Positions 1 through 8,913 of a stretch of DNA of 64,000 nt are shown here, in pieces. Location of the stretch: contig JAFUOI010000003.1 of the NCBI GenBank assembly GCA_017482005.1, forward strand, positions 124,001 to 188,000, in the 5' to 3' direction. Every line of letters starts with the position of its first letter. Position 1 is the stretch's first letter. This DNA is from Lachnospiraceae bacterium. Lineage in GTDB: Bacteria; Bacillota_A; Clostridia; Lachnospirales; Lachnospiraceae. A program made the position numbers and the translations under genes. The notes under the pieces were generated by a model. The model did no database searches. It was not told where the DNA came from and saw only the letters and a list, made by a program, of their open reading frames with translations.

Positions 1-1356
1 CTGCTGTGGTTTATCAAGGCAGAGAAACTCAGTTTTGCGAAGGAAACAAGAAAAGAACTTTTGGAAAAGATTGTTTGCGTCAGTGGCTGCGTAGGCTTTG
101 CTTTTCTTATGAAAGTCAGTGTCTGTGCATCCATGATGTTCTTTGTTCCGTGGCTCATTGTCTGTTGCATCAGGAGAAAAGACAAGCTCAAAGACATTCT
201 GCTTTGCGGTGTGACGGCGGTGGGAGTTTTGCTTGTGACCATCAGCGAGACGCTGATCCGTACCTATCTTGCATGCGGAAGCTTTATGGCCGATACCACA
301 AGCGGAGATATTATGGTGGCGACGAAAAATGTCTGCTATATCATCGTCAATATTCTCAAGAATTTTTCGCTTTTAATTACGCAGCATCTCTGGACATGGA
401 TCAACGGATTTGTATACCGTATTGCCATCTCTGTCGGTGCACTGTTAAAAGTTGAGGTCAACAATGTTGCAATTTCCTTCCACGGGTTTGACTTTATCAC
501 ATATTTAAATACCGGAGATGACATGTACAGTCATGACCGTACATCCAGCGCATTTGCCGCCTACTTTGCACTTCTTGCAGGTGTACTTTTGGTTATTGCT
601 CTTGTTGCTTTGCTGGTACGCTATGTGAAAAGCAGGAGAAATGCCGGAGCATCCGCTGTAAAAACAAAAAAAGCGGGGATGACATCGGACAGTATACAGA
701 CCGAACCGATGCAGATCAGCTACGGCTTTGTGATATCCGCTTGGCTGGGCTTCGGATTTATCATGGCTCTTTTGAGATGGCAGCCGTGGGGATCAAGGCT
801 TATGTATCCGGCTCTTGCGGTCACGGTAATCGCCGGTGCGCATATTCTCGGTGCCTTTTGCAGACGGTTGAAAAAGAAATGGCTGGTGATTGCGCCGCTG
901 GCAGTGCTCAGTTTTGTGCTCTGTCTGCAGCCTATTGATTATAATATGAAGCAGGCTGAAAAATATCTGGCAGCAGGATGTGAAAACAGACCGAAATTTT
1001 ATTTCGAAAATAATAAAAGATATTCTACTTACAAAAAACTTTTGAAAAAAGCAAAGAAACTGAAAGCAAAAGATATTGCGGTTGTTATTTCGGGAGACGG
1101 ATATGACTATCCTCTTTGGAGAATGTTTCATGACAGTTACCCTAAAGCAACTTTAAGACATATACTTGTCGATGACAGTAATATGGTGGTACAGGAAACA
1201 GAGAAGGAAAAAGAACCGGATTGTATTTTGTGGATAGAAAGAGGCCGTCTGGAAATCGGAGACACGCTGGACTACAACGGTACGACATATACCTGTGTCT
1301 TTGTGGCCGATTCCGAGAAGGCCCCGGACAGTCTACTTATCAAGCAGACAGAATAA
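1..1356 (+). CDS. Multi-pass membrane protein, glycosyltransferase-C-like (5' truncated)
   Basis: The reading frame is open from the first base of the window, so the start lies upstream; a TTG at 61 is internal. The visible 451 residues have several hydrophobic segments. They include a stretch around ALLRWQPWGSRLMYP that resembles the late transmembrane part of GT-C type lipid-linked-sugar transferases. A soluble tail of about 130 residues rich in Lys, Asp and aromatic residues follows. The family assignment is an inference from topology and that stretch only. The 3' end overlaps the convergent gene by 24 bp, an unusually tight tail-to-tail arrangement. Its likely role is transfer of a sugar at the outer face of the membrane in the EPS locus. 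Confidence 0.5.
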   Translation: MLWFIKAEKLSFAKETRKELLEKIVCVSGCVGFAFLMKVSVCASMMFFVPWLIVCCIRRKDKLKDILLCGVTAVGVLLVTISETLIRTYLACGSFMADTTSGDIMVATKNVCYIIVNILKNFSLLITQHLWTWINGFVYRIAISVGALLKVEVNNVAISFHGFDFITYLNTGDDMYSHDRTSSAFAAYFALLAGVLLVIALVALLVRYVKSRRNAGASAVKTKKAGMTSDSIQTEPMQISYGFVISAWLGFGFIMALLRWQPWGSRLMYPALAVTVIAGAHILGAFCRRLKKKWLVIAPLAVLSFVLCLQPIDYNMKQAEKYLAAGCENRPKFYFENNKRYSTYKKLLKKAKKLKAKDIAVVISGDGYDYPLWRMFHDSYPKATLRHILVDDSNMVVQETEKEKEPDCILWIERGRLEIGDTLDYNGTTYTCVFVADSEKAPDSLLIKQTE

Positions 1357-2442
1357 TTCAGCTTTTGTGCGGGCGATATGAATGTTTTCATAGAGTCCGC
1401 ATAATTTTTTGAAATAATCTTCGTAATCACATTTCTCATTAAAGGCATCGCCGGCCAAAGGATAAAGAAAAATAATCCTGCAGGCGGAGTCAAACAGAAG
1501 TTTGCCTGAAACGCAGGCGGTAGAGTAATAGGAAATCAGTGTTTTGTCTTCCATCTTACCGGCTGCGACCGCCAGTTCAAATGGGCAGGCATCTTCGTAA
1601 ATGTGAATATGGTCCTCAAAGCGGTCATGGTCACCGCGCGGATGCGGTTTGACCACAAAGTTGTCAAAACCGACATGTTCTGCAATATCCAAGATCAGTC
1701 CCCTGTATGTGAGAGGGTTTTGGGTGCAGTTGGCAGTGCCCTGTCCAAGGAACATATACTTTTCGTCAAAAGCACGGCTCTCGAATTGGAGAATATCCTG
1801 AATCTGTTCTGTTACAAGGGCAATGCGCTCCTTGTTTTTCGGTATCTGTACGAGAGAAAACCCTGTAGCGCTGCTGTCTGCAACATTTGCTTCTGCAAGA
1901 GAAGGTTCAAACAGATAAAGTTCACATTCTCTTTCTTTGATATCATATTTGAAAAGCTGTTTGTACATCTTTCGGCCCAGCGGCGAAGAAATCGTGGAGA
2001 CCGGTGCTTTTGTATAGCTGGCAAATCCGTCTTCAAAGCGGTGGAAGCAGACTTGTTTATTTCGTTTGATCGCTGTCTTTGAAATCTCTTTCACAATCTC
2101 ATCAGGCATTCCCGGTGAAGCAAAAAAGATATCGTCGTATGCTGCGAAGTTTTCATAATCGCCTTCCGCAAGCATCTTTCCGGTGGTCGGATTATGTACG
2201 AAACTTTCCCATAACACGACCGGCGCTGACTTGTACGGATTTCTAATTTTCTTCGCATCTGCAAAAAATACGTGGTTGAAATACTTCTCCAACCGTCCGG
2301 ATTTATATAATTCATAAAAATGAGGTGATTTGTCGGTCAGCACAAGATCCACACGCTCATCCTTAAAGAATGCATCTTTGATAAACAAAAATACCATCAG
2401 ATGATAACTGGTGCTTGCAATGCCGAGAATATGCTTTGCCAT
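1333..2442 (-). CDS. Sialyltransferase-fold glycosyltransferase (GT52/polysialyltransferase-like)
   Basis: A 369-residue soluble protein. It shows the motifs shared by bacterial sialyltransferases of the GT52/GT38/GT80 fold: an acidic-acidic-Gly motif (RFEDGFASY, near residue 138), an HP motif (VKPHPRGDHD, near 260) and a downstream Ser-rich motif (SYYSTACVS). The N-terminus (HILGIASTSYHL) is the Rossmann start seen in this family. The start ATG has AAAGGAG eight bases upstream. A second member of the family lies at 23939-24997. Donor and acceptor are not readable; CMP-activated ulosonic acids are plausible because neuB and a cytidylyltransferase are in the same locus. It converges with the upstream membrane gene and is followed on its 5' side by repeat-filled DNA. 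Confidence 0.65.
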   Translation of the reverse strand: MAKHILGIASTSYHLMVFLFIKDAFFKDERVDLVLTDKSPHFYELYKSGRLEKYFNHVFFADAKKIRNPYKSAPVVLWESFVHNPTTGKMLAEGDYENFAAYDDIFFASPGMPDEIVKEISKTAIKRNKQVCFHRFEDGFASYTKAPVSTISSPLGRKMYKQLFKYDIKERECELYLFEPSLAEANVADSSATGFSLVQIPKNKERIALVTEQIQDILQFESRAFDEKYMFLGQGTANCTQNPLTYRGLILDIAEHVGFDNFVVKPHPRGDHDRFEDHIHIYEDACPFELAVAAGKMEDKTLISYYSTACVSGKLLFDSACRIIFLYPLAGDAFNEKCDYEDYFKKLCGLYENIHIARTKAELFCLLDK

Positions 2443-3048
2443 GTTGAGTGCTCCTTTATTTGTTCGTTGCCGGATATCCCGGGATGTCTGTTTTTTTCAA
2501 TCTCTTCTGCCGGGAGAATTTGGGCTTTTTCGTCTTTTTCTGTCGTAAGAATCCGGCCTTTTTGCCGATTGCGGATGTTTTAGTTGATTGGACTTGGCTT
2601 TTCTGCCGGTTTCCTATATTTTCATTTGATCGGACTCGTCTTTTTTGCCGGTTTTCTATAATTGGGTCTATGCGGGAAAACTTGGAATTTAGTTTCTGTT
2701 TTGGTCTGTATTTTCTTTGGATTTTCTATAATTGGGTCTATGCGAGAAAACTTGGAATTTAGTTCCCGATTTGGCCTGTATTTTTCTTCAAAATGCTGAT
2801 GTTTGGGTCTATGTGAAAAAAAGATGGCCCAGGACCCACGTTTTTTGAAATATCGTGGGTATAGCAAATGAATTTATTTACATGTACCCAAAACGCTCCG
2901 TTTTGCCCAAATAACGGACTTCAAATTGGGTCCGGGGCAACATTTATTTCGCCGGTACCCAAAATACTAGAACAATATTTATTTCGCCGGTACCCAAAAT
3001 ACTAGAACAATACTTATTTCGCCGGTACCCAAAGTATCAGAACAGAAT
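2443..3048. repeat. Repeat-filled intergenic region A (GGGTnYATG elements and direct repeats)
   Basis: No credible gene. Two tandem 70-bp copies start at 2653 and 2723, each containing TTGGGTCTATGCG followed by AACTTGGAATTTAG. A further TTTGGGTCTATGTGAAAAA lies at 2802-2820 and its complement-strand form at about 2870-2893. An ACCCACG/CGTGGGT dyad lies at about 2833-2860. Three 35-bp direct repeats start at 2943, 2978 and 3013, each holding TTTCGCCGGTACCCAAA. The TTGGGTnYATG element recurs in three other gaps of this window (7740-8100, 9223-9455, 58438-58675). Confidence 0.8.
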
Positions 3049-4599
3049 CTATCTGCGAAGCAGTCTCAAAACAGTGTCTGTAAAGATAGCACGCTCCTTC
3101 TTTTCAAACAGTAACAGGAAATTGATGACACATCCCAAGATTCCGCAGATAAGAATGTCGACAATGACCATTCCCCAGCTTGTTGTCGGTATGAGTCTGC
3201 CTAAAAAAATGAAGGCACAGCTCATCACAAAGGTAACAGCAAGATAGCGGATGATGGTCGGATAAAATGTTTTCTTGGAAATTCCGAGACAATGTGCCGC
3301 GTACATCGGTGTAAATGTCATGTTTTTGATGATTCCGAGAACGGAAGATACACCAGTGATGAAATATATGCCATACGGGCGGAGCGTCGGAATTGCAAGA
3401 AGAACAAAAACAATTCCCACATTTAAAAGTCCCATAATCAAAGTGACAAGGGAGTTCCATTTCAATTTGTTTACGATTGTGTACACGTTAAATAACGGGC
3501 TGATTGCGCCGCCGACAAGAGCACCGAGCATAATCAGAACCGTCAGGTAATAATAAACGGAAAGAATATCGCGCTGGCTCGGGAGCCACATATAATAAAA
3601 GGACATTCCGAAGCCCAGAATATAGCAGAGAGGAATGTTGGCGAAAAATCCGGTCAGTTTCATGGCAGATTTCAGCCCGTCGATAAGTTCCTCTTTGTTG
3701 TCTTTTGCAAAGCTGATTGTAAGGGACGGGGTAAAGACCGCGGCAATCGTTTCGTACAAGGTGTTAACTGCAAGGACGATTGTGGTTGCGGTTCCGACAT
3801 AGCCGCTTTCTGCTTTTCCGACCCAAAGGTTGGTAATCAGCGTGTTGAGACCGTTGGTCAGAGCCTGACCTGCGCGCATGATGGTGTTCCATACGCCGGC
3901 GGAAAGAATTTCAAGTACGGTCTTTAAGCGGAAATGCTTCGTGCTGATTTCGATTTGAGGCAGAAGCTTCCGTGTATAATGAATATAAGTGATGAACAGA
4001 TAAATATTTGCCAACAGGGTAGCGGTACCGATATAGCTGACACGGATCGGCAACAGGGCAAACGCAGCAACAAGAAGCGCCGCTTTCAAAATCTGTGACT
4101 CAATTGTCCGCAGGGCAGAGAGATCCAGGCGGTTAGCCGCAAAAGTGGCAGTTGAAAACGTGGTTGATACAATTGTCACCATGAAATTAACAAACATGGT
4201 GGCAAATAGGAGTTTCACATCCGTCACAAGAGAAGGAGAAATATTGACAAGCTTCTCCAGATAAACAACCACCGCCGCGCACGGAATGAGGAGTGCCGCC
4301 ACGATTACAAGATTGGCGTACATGACGGAGTTGAAATAACGGTTGGCTCCCTCAGTGTCATTCTGGTGAATCTTGACTGTTATAAAACGGCCGGCCATGG
4401 AATTTAAAGCCATTGCCATAATCGCAGCATAGCTTACAAAGTTATTTGCCATGGTCACAAAGCCCTGCGCCTCGGCGCCGAGCTTGTCTATGACCGTCGG
4501 AGTAATCAAAAAGCTGATACCAAGACTTACCAGACACGACAGGAGACTTGCTGCCATATTTATAATTAATTGTTTGTTTTTACTGACTTCTTTTTTCAT
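3049..4599 (-). CDS. Wzx-type polysaccharide flippase (MOP superfamily)
   Basis: A protein of 516 residues with about 12-14 hydrophobic segments. It has the N-terminal pattern of MOP-superfamily O-antigen/capsule flippases (NMAASLLSCLVSLGISFLIT, then TPTVIDKLG), which move lipid-linked repeat units across the membrane. An in-frame ATG at 4635 exists, but 4599 is preferred. A promoter-like TTGCCT-N17-TATACT (complement of 4630-4635 and 4607-4612) would start RNA almost on the 4599 ATG, excluding the longer form and giving a nearly leaderless message. It is divergent from the fdtB-like gene. A second flippase lies at 28300, so the locus has two, possibly for different glycans. Confidence 0.8.
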   Translation of the reverse strand: MKKEVSKNKQLIINMAASLLSCLVSLGISFLITPTVIDKLGAEAQGFVTMANNFVSYAAIMAMALNSMAGRFITVKIHQNDTEGANRYFNSVMYANLVIVAALLIPCAAVVVYLEKLVNISPSLVTDVKLLFATMFVNFMVTIVSTTFSTATFAANRLDLSALRTIESQILKAALLVAAFALLPIRVSYIGTATLLANIYLFITYIHYTRKLLPQIEISTKHFRLKTVLEILSAGVWNTIMRAGQALTNGLNTLITNLWVGKAESGYVGTATTIVLAVNTLYETIAAVFTPSLTISFAKDNKEELIDGLKSAMKLTGFFANIPLCYILGFGMSFYYMWLPSQRDILSVYYYLTVLIMLGALVGGAISPLFNVYTIVNKLKWNSLVTLIMGLLNVGIVFVLLAIPTLRPYGIYFITGVSSVLGIIKNMTFTPMYAAHCLGISKKTFYPTIIRYLAVTFVMSCAFIFLGRLIPTTSWGMVIVDILICGILGCVINFLLLFEKKERAIFTDTVLRLLRR

Positions 4600-4606
4600 A
4601 ACTTCT

Positions 4607-4678
4607 AGTATAGCATTATACCCATCGAAAGGCAAAAAGATTATTTTCGTTGCAATCCATTGTGTTGTAGGGTAAAAT
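4607..4678. promoter_or_regulatory. Divergent promoter pair between flippase and fdtB-like gene
   Basis: On the plus strand TTGCAA (4650-4655) and TAAAAT (4673-4678) are 17 bases apart and lead to the aminotransferase gene. On the minus strand TTGCCT (4635-4630) and TATACT (4612-4607) are 17 bases apart and lead to the flippase. Both match sigma-A spacing. Read by eye, not tested. Confidence 0.45.
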
Positions 4679-4721
4679 ATAATAGATTATGTGCAAAAAT
4701 TATTGCGAAAAGGTGAATCAG

Positions 4722-5816
4722 ATGAAAATTATGCCGAACCGGCTTGACCGGGGCTTTTATCAATATCAGAATGAATTTGAAAATAAGGCGCTTGAAGTAC
4801 TTCGCAGCGGATGGTATGTTCTCGGAAAAGAAGTTGCGCAGTTTGAGGAAGAATTTGCAGCTTATGTCGGGGCAAAATACTGCGTCGGCCTTGCCAGCGG
4901 TCTGGATGCCCTTTGGATGGCATTTCGGATTCTCGGAATCGGCGAAGGCGATGAAGTACTTGTGCAGTCCAACACTTATATTGCAAGTGTGATGGGAATT
5001 ACGATCAACGGAGCGACTCCGGTTTTTGTGGAGCCGGATGAGTATTACGGTATCGATGCAGCGGCGCTGGAAGAGAAAATCACAGATAAGACCAAAGCCA
5101 TTCTCGTGGTGCATCTTTACGGTCAGGCATGTGATATGGATACGGTCTGCAGTGTGGCAAAGAAACACGGACTTTATCTTGTGGAAGACTGTGCCCAGTC
5201 CCACGGTGCATGTTTTAACGGAAAGATGACAGGGACATTCGGTGATATCGGATGCTTCTCGTTTTATCCGTCCAAAAATCTCGGCGCATTCGGCGACGGA
5301 GGTGCCATTACGACCGACAATCCGCAGATTGCGGAAAAAATGAGAATTTATCGCAATTACGGAAGTGAAAAGCGTTATTATAATATGGTAGTCGGAACCA
5401 ATTCGCGGCTGGACGAGTTGCAGGCAGGGCTTTTGCGTGTGCGTCTGTCCCATATGCAGGAACTGACCGACGAGAAGGTGCGTATCGGCGAACGATATGA
5501 CAGAGAGCTGTCAAATGAAGCATTTGAGATACCGAAGCGGAGAGAAAACACCAATCACGTGTTTCATCAGTATGTGCTCCGGACAAAGCGGCGCGACGAA
5601 TTGATCCGCTATCTGGACGAAAAAGAAATCGGAACAATCATTCATTATCCGATACCGCCGCATCTGGCGCAGGCATACGAATATCTCGGGTTCCGGAAAG
5701 GTGATTTTCCGGTGGCAGAGAGATTTGCGGATGAAGTGCTCTCCATTCCGATGTATAACGGAATGACGCAGGAAGAGCAAACTTATGTAATCGAAGCTTT
5801 GAATGCGTTTAAATAA
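4722..5816 (+). CDS. fdtB: DegT/DnrJ/EryC1-family sugar aminotransferase (FdtB-like)
   Basis: A 364-residue PLP enzyme of the sugar 3-aminotransferase type. Motifs seen are the GSW-like N-terminus (RSGWYVLGKEV), the PLP-phosphate region SGLDALWMAF, VEDCAQSHGA, and the Schiff-base lysine in FSFYPSKNLGAFGDGG. These fit enzymes converting dTDP-3-oxo-6-deoxyhexose to the 3-amino sugar (FdtB, QdtB). The ketoisomerase next to it supports this pairing. Galactose versus glucose configuration cannot be told. The start at 4722 is chosen over 4689 because AAGGTG sits eight bases before it. No dTDP-glucose pathway genes (rmlA, rmlB) are in the window, so they must lie elsewhere. Confidence 0.8.
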   Translation: MKIMPNRLDRGFYQYQNEFENKALEVLRSGWYVLGKEVAQFEEEFAAYVGAKYCVGLASGLDALWMAFRILGIGEGDEVLVQSNTYIASVMGITINGATPVFVEPDEYYGIDAAALEEKITDKTKAILVVHLYGQACDMDTVCSVAKKHGLYLVEDCAQSHGACFNGKMTGTFGDIGCFSFYPSKNLGAFGDGGAITTDNPQIAEKMRIYRNYGSEKRYYNMVVGTNSRLDELQAGLLRVRLSHMQELTDEKVRIGERYDRELSNEAFEIPKRRENTNHVFHQYVLRTKRRDELIRYLDEKEIGTIIHYPIPPHLAQAYEYLGFRKGDFPVAERFADEVLSIPMYNGMTQEEQTYVIEALNAFK

Positions 5817-5840
5817 CAGCGGGCGCGATAGGAGAACTGT

Positions 5841-6254
5841 ATGAACATTAAAGAACAGTATAAAATTTTAGAATTTGGTGAATATGGTGATGAGAGAGGA
5901 AATCTCGTCGTGGCGGAAGGCGGCGGCCGTGATATTCCTTTTGAAATTAAGCGGGTGTTTTATATGTACGGATCCGATGATTCCGTAATCCGCGGACAGC
6001 ATGCAAACCGCAAGACAGAGTTTGTGCTGATCAATGTCAGCGGAACGAGCAAAGTTAAGGTGGACAACGGATTCGAAACCGATATCATTGAACTGAACAA
6101 ACCCCGGATGGGACTTTACATTCCGACGATGATGTGGAAGGATATGTATGATTTTTCGGAGGACAGCGTCCTTCTTGTGCTTGCCAGTGAACATTACGAC
6201 GGAAGTGAATATATTCGCGATTACGATGATTTTATCCGCGAGATAAAGGCGTAA
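5841..6254 (+). CDS. fdtA: dTDP-4-oxo-6-deoxyglucose 3,4-ketoisomerase, cupin (FdtA/QdtA-like)
   Basis: A 137-residue single-domain cupin of the FdtA/QdtA/WxcM family, the usual length for the isomerase alone. The signature RGQHANRKTEFVLINVSG holds the catalytic His region. MYIP-type and MMWKDMYDFS sequences complete the barrel. The enzyme moves the keto group from C4 to C3, making the substrate for the aminotransferase 24 bp upstream. FdtA versus QdtA stereochemistry is not decided by what I can see. Neither the expected N-acetyltransferase (FdtC/QdtC) nor a fused acyltransferase domain is present. Confidence 0.8.
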   Translation: MNIKEQYKILEFGEYGDERGNLVVAEGGGRDIPFEIKRVFYMYGSDDSVIRGQHANRKTEFVLINVSGTSKVKVDNGFETDIIELNKPRMGLYIPTMMWKDMYDFSEDSVLLVLASEHYDGSEYIRDYDDFIREIKA

Positions 6255-6262
6255 GAGACGGT

Positions 6263-6390
6263 ATTCGGCCGAAGTGAAAAAGGTCATAGAAGACAGAGTT
6301 TGGGCCGAAACGAAAAAGGTCATAGGAAACGATGTTTGACCGAAACGAAAAAAGGTCATAGAAAACGATGTTTGACCGAAAACAGAAAAG
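6263..6390 (+). repeat. 36-bp tandem repeat, about 3.5 copies
   Basis: Units starting near 6264, 6299, 6335 and 6371 read GGCCGAAACGAAAAAGGTCA with small changes. The period of 36 keeps one frame open, producing a repetitive pseudo N-terminus in front of the next gene. That gene's own ribosome site and conserved start lie after the array, so the repeat is taken as non-coding. Confidence 0.8.
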
Positions 6391-6404
6391 ACAGGAAAAA
6401 ACAG

Positions 6405-7337
6405 ATGAGTAAAATTTCGATTGTGGTACCGGTGTATTATAACTCCGATACATTAATGCTTTTGTACAAAGATATGAAGGAAAAGATCCTCGGAAAACTG
6501 GGCGACTATGAGCTTGTGTTTGTAGATGACGGCTCCGGAGATAATTCATGGGAGATTATGAATGAGATCAAAGGGATGGATCCCAATGTGCAGTGCGTGA
6601 AGCTTTCCCGCAATTTCGGTGAGCATGCGGCGCTTTTGGCCGGGCTTTCCGTGTGTACGGGCGACTGTGCCGTGACAAAGCAGGCGGATCTGCAGGAAGA
6701 TTCCGAGATTATTCTGGAAATGTATGAAAGCTGGAAAAAAGGAAATAAAGTCGTTCTTGCAGTGCGCAAAGAGCGGGATGAGAATATTGTAAAAAAAGCT
6801 TTTGCACATTTGTACTATGTACTGATTCATAAATTTGTGGAAAAAAGAATGCCGATCGGCGGCTGTGACTGTTATCTTGTTGACAGACAGGTTATCGAAG
6901 TGCTGGAACGCCTTGATGAGAAAAATTCATCGCTGACACTGCAGGTTCTTTGGGCAGGTTTTAAAACCGATGAAATCTACTTCCACCGCCGTGACCGTGA
7001 AATCGGGAAATCCAGATGGACACTTGCCAAGAAAATCAAGCTGGTACTTGATTCTATGATGAGTTTCTCTTATTTTCCAATCCGGTTCATGTCCGGCTTG
7101 GGGGTTGCGTATGCAATCGCCGCAGTGCTCATGATGATCTATGTTGTGATTGAGAAGTTTACAGTCGGAACACCGATTCTCGGATGGGCATCGCTTATGT
7201 GCGTTGTTCTGTTTTCATTCGGAGTTCTGATGCTTATGATGGGAATTCTCGGCGAATATGTATGGAGAGCCCTTGATGCCTCCCGCAACCGTCCGCCGTA
7301 TCTGATCGATGAAATCAAGAAATCCGGCGAAGAATAA
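6405..7337 (+). CDS. GT2 polyprenyl-phosphate sugar transferase with two C-terminal TM helices (GtrB-like)
   Basis: A 310-residue GT2/DPM1-like protein. The catalytic N-terminus is KISIVVPVYYNSDTL, then VFVDDGSGDNSW, NFGEHAALLAGL and QADLQEDSE (DxD equivalent). Two membrane segments near residues 225-290 match GtrB/ArnC-type enzymes, which load a sugar onto undecaprenyl phosphate for use outside the membrane. The start at 6405 follows AGGA and begins the conserved domain. The open frame extends upstream only through the 36-bp repeat array. It follows fdtBA, so a 3-amino sugar donor is possible, though glucose or other hexoses are the usual substrates. Confidence 0.8.
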   Translation: MSKISIVVPVYYNSDTLMLLYKDMKEKILGKLGDYELVFVDDGSGDNSWEIMNEIKGMDPNVQCVKLSRNFGEHAALLAGLSVCTGDCAVTKQADLQEDSEIILEMYESWKKGNKVVLAVRKERDENIVKKAFAHLYYVLIHKFVEKRMPIGGCDCYLVDRQVIEVLERLDEKNSSLTLQVLWAGFKTDEIYFHRRDREIGKSRWTLAKKIKLVLDSMMSFSYFPIRFMSGLGVAYAIAAVLMMIYVVIEKFTVGTPILGWASLMCVVLFSFGVLMLMMGILGEYVWRALDASRNRPPYLIDEIKKSGEE

Positions 7338-8136
7338 ATGGGAATTAGATGAATCGGAACAAATGTAGTAAGAATAGTAAATCCGGAAAATAAAGCAGGA
7401 ATACCAAATCCGGAAAAAAGCATATTATAAAATGCAAGAGGGTGTCCCAAAAGTTCTGAAAGGACTTGAGGGATTATCCTCTTTCTGTTTTTTCTGCTTT
7501 GGTCTCGAGTGAAGAAATTTTTTTCGGCGGATACGGTTCGCAGGGGTGATGAGAGAGTTTCCTGTGTCGGCTATGTCTGCGGGGTGATGAGAGAGTTTCC
7601 TGTGTCGGCTATGTTTGCGGGGTGATGAGAGAGTTTCCTGTGTCGACTATGTCTGCGGAGTGATGAGAGAGTTTCCTGTGTCGATTGTGTCCGCCGGGTT
7701 AATGAGGAGACTTCCTGTGTCGATTGTGTCCGCCGGGTTACCTGGGTATATGTGCAAAAATTGCATGTTCAGACCCAAATAAGAGCTTGAAATCGGTGAA
7801 AATTATTGATTTTGGGTACAGGCAGAAAAATTATGAAATTAGTTCCTGTGAAAAACACTTTTTGGAGGAACTAAGAGAGGAGTTTTTTTGCATAGACCCA
7901 ATATCATAAAATAACACGTGATATAAAGTGTTTTTTGGGTATTTTAATGAAGAAAAATTCACATATGCCCAACATTCATGTCCACAAGAGAAATACATGA
8001 GAAATATAAGAGAGATATGAAAGAAATATAAGAAAGATACAAAAGAAATACAGAAGAAATGAAAAAGTAATAACATATTTCAATATTGACAATTGGGTAA
8101 AAAAATGCTTTCATAAATAAAAAAATAAGGAGGTTC
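7338..8136. repeat. Repeat-filled intergenic region B, with a 38-bp tandem array and GGGTnYATG elements
   Basis: No gene seen. Five tandem copies of a 38-bp unit (GGGGTGATGAGAGAGTTTCC core) begin at 7543, 7581, 7619, 7657 and 7695. Directly after them come TTGGGTnYATG-type elements in alternating orientation: plus at about 7743 and 7810, minus at about 7770-7786, 7883-7903 and 7968-7984, and weaker plus copies at about 7932 and 8091. A weak hairpin GAGG/CCTC followed by Ts near 7467-7495 may terminate the upstream gene. Confidence 0.75.
8127..8133 (+). promoter_or_regulatory. Perfect Shine-Dalgarno AAGGAGG with short spacing
   Basis: AAGGAGG ends three bases before the ATG of the orphan nuclease gene, closer than the usual 5-9 bases. 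This may lower translation despite the perfect match. Confidence 0.6.
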
Positions 8137-8913
8137 ATGTCTATTTATTCACAAATGTTATTCAAATCTCAAGAACTCGAAAAGCAAATCTCTGATCTGC
8201 AAAAACAAATGAAAAAACTTCCCAAAGGAAAATTAATTTGTGCAAAGAATGGAACATACTATAAATGGTACCGGAGCACAGGAAAGAAAAAAACTTACAT
8301 ATCTAAGAAGAATCGCCATTTGGCGCAACAACTTGCTTTGAGGACTTATCTGGAACGTCTTTTGGAAGACACGATGAAAGAAAAAAATGCAATTCAATTT
8401 TATCTGAAACATCATTCAAATTTCCCAAAATCAGAAAAAATATTACAAAAAACAGAATACAGAAATTTATTGGAAAACCATTTTAGACCTATTAAAGAAG
8501 AGCTGGAACAATGGAGCAAAGAAGATTATGAGCAAAATCTAAATTATCCTGAATTTTTGACACATCAAAGCAGTTCGGGGCATCTGGTCCGGTCGAAATC
8601 AGAGTGCCTAATTGATACATTGCTCTATATGAAAAAGATACCGTTCCGATATGAGTGTGCGTTGGAGCTTGGCGGTGTGAAAATGTATCCGGATTTCACA
8701 ATCCGACATCCGAAGACGGGCGAACTCTATTATTGGGAGCATTTTGGTTTGATGGATAAGAAAGATTATGTGCAAAAAGCGTTTTCGAAGCAGCAACTGT
8801 ATGCTTTGCATGGAATTATACCATCGCATCATTTAATCACAACCTATGAGACAAAAGACAGACCGTTGGATTCAGGTGAGATTGAAAAAATCATAGAAAA
8901 ATATTTCTTGTAG
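8137..8913 (+). CDS. Orphan PD-(D/E)XK-like nuclease domain protein
   Basis: A 258-residue protein. Residues 1-60 hold a coiled-coil-like start (KSQELEKQISDLQKQMKKL) and a basic YYKWY segment. A helical middle follows. The C-terminal part reads like a PD-(D/E)XK/Vsr-type nuclease core: VRSKSECLID (acidic helix), then YPDFTI (Asp), then YYWEHFGLMD (Glu, with His beside it). I infer metal-dependent nuclease activity from this order of residues; no function is established. It stands alone, with repeat-filled DNA of 799 and 717 bp on either side that shares one dispersed element. That arrangement recalls REP elements around their RAYT transposase gene. The base composition is more AT-rich than manC and fdtB nearby. 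Confidence 0.55.
   Translation: MSIYSQMLFKSQELEKQISDLQKQMKKLPKGKLICAKNGTYYKWYRSTGKKKTYISKKNRHLAQQLALRTYLERLLEDTMKEKNAIQFYLKHHSNFPKSEKILQKTEYRNLLENHFRPIKEELEQWSKEDYEQNLNYPEFLTHQSSSGHLVRSKSECLIDTLLYMKKIPFRYECALELGGVKMYPDFTIRHPKTGELYYWEHFGLMDKKDYVQKAFSKQQLYALHGIIPSHHLITTYETKDRPLDSGEIEKIIEKYFL

Noticed and set aside
2448..2762. A 104-codon plus frame in the first gap
   Set aside because: It runs through direct repeats and has a repetitive, low-complexity product with no ribosome site.
4641..5453. A 270-codon minus-strand frame
   Set aside because: It is the antisense of the DegT aminotransferase and shows no protein family pattern.
6300..6404. A 35-residue N-terminal extension of the GtrB-like protein
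   Set aside because: It is translated from the 36-bp tandem repeat, lacks a ribosome site at its start, and the conserved GT2 domain starts right at ATG 6405 with its own AGGA.
7436..7500. Insertion-sequence end (GAGGGTGTCCCAAAAGT)
   Set aside because: It recalls the termini of some IS families, but there is no partner end, no transposase and no target duplication that I can find.
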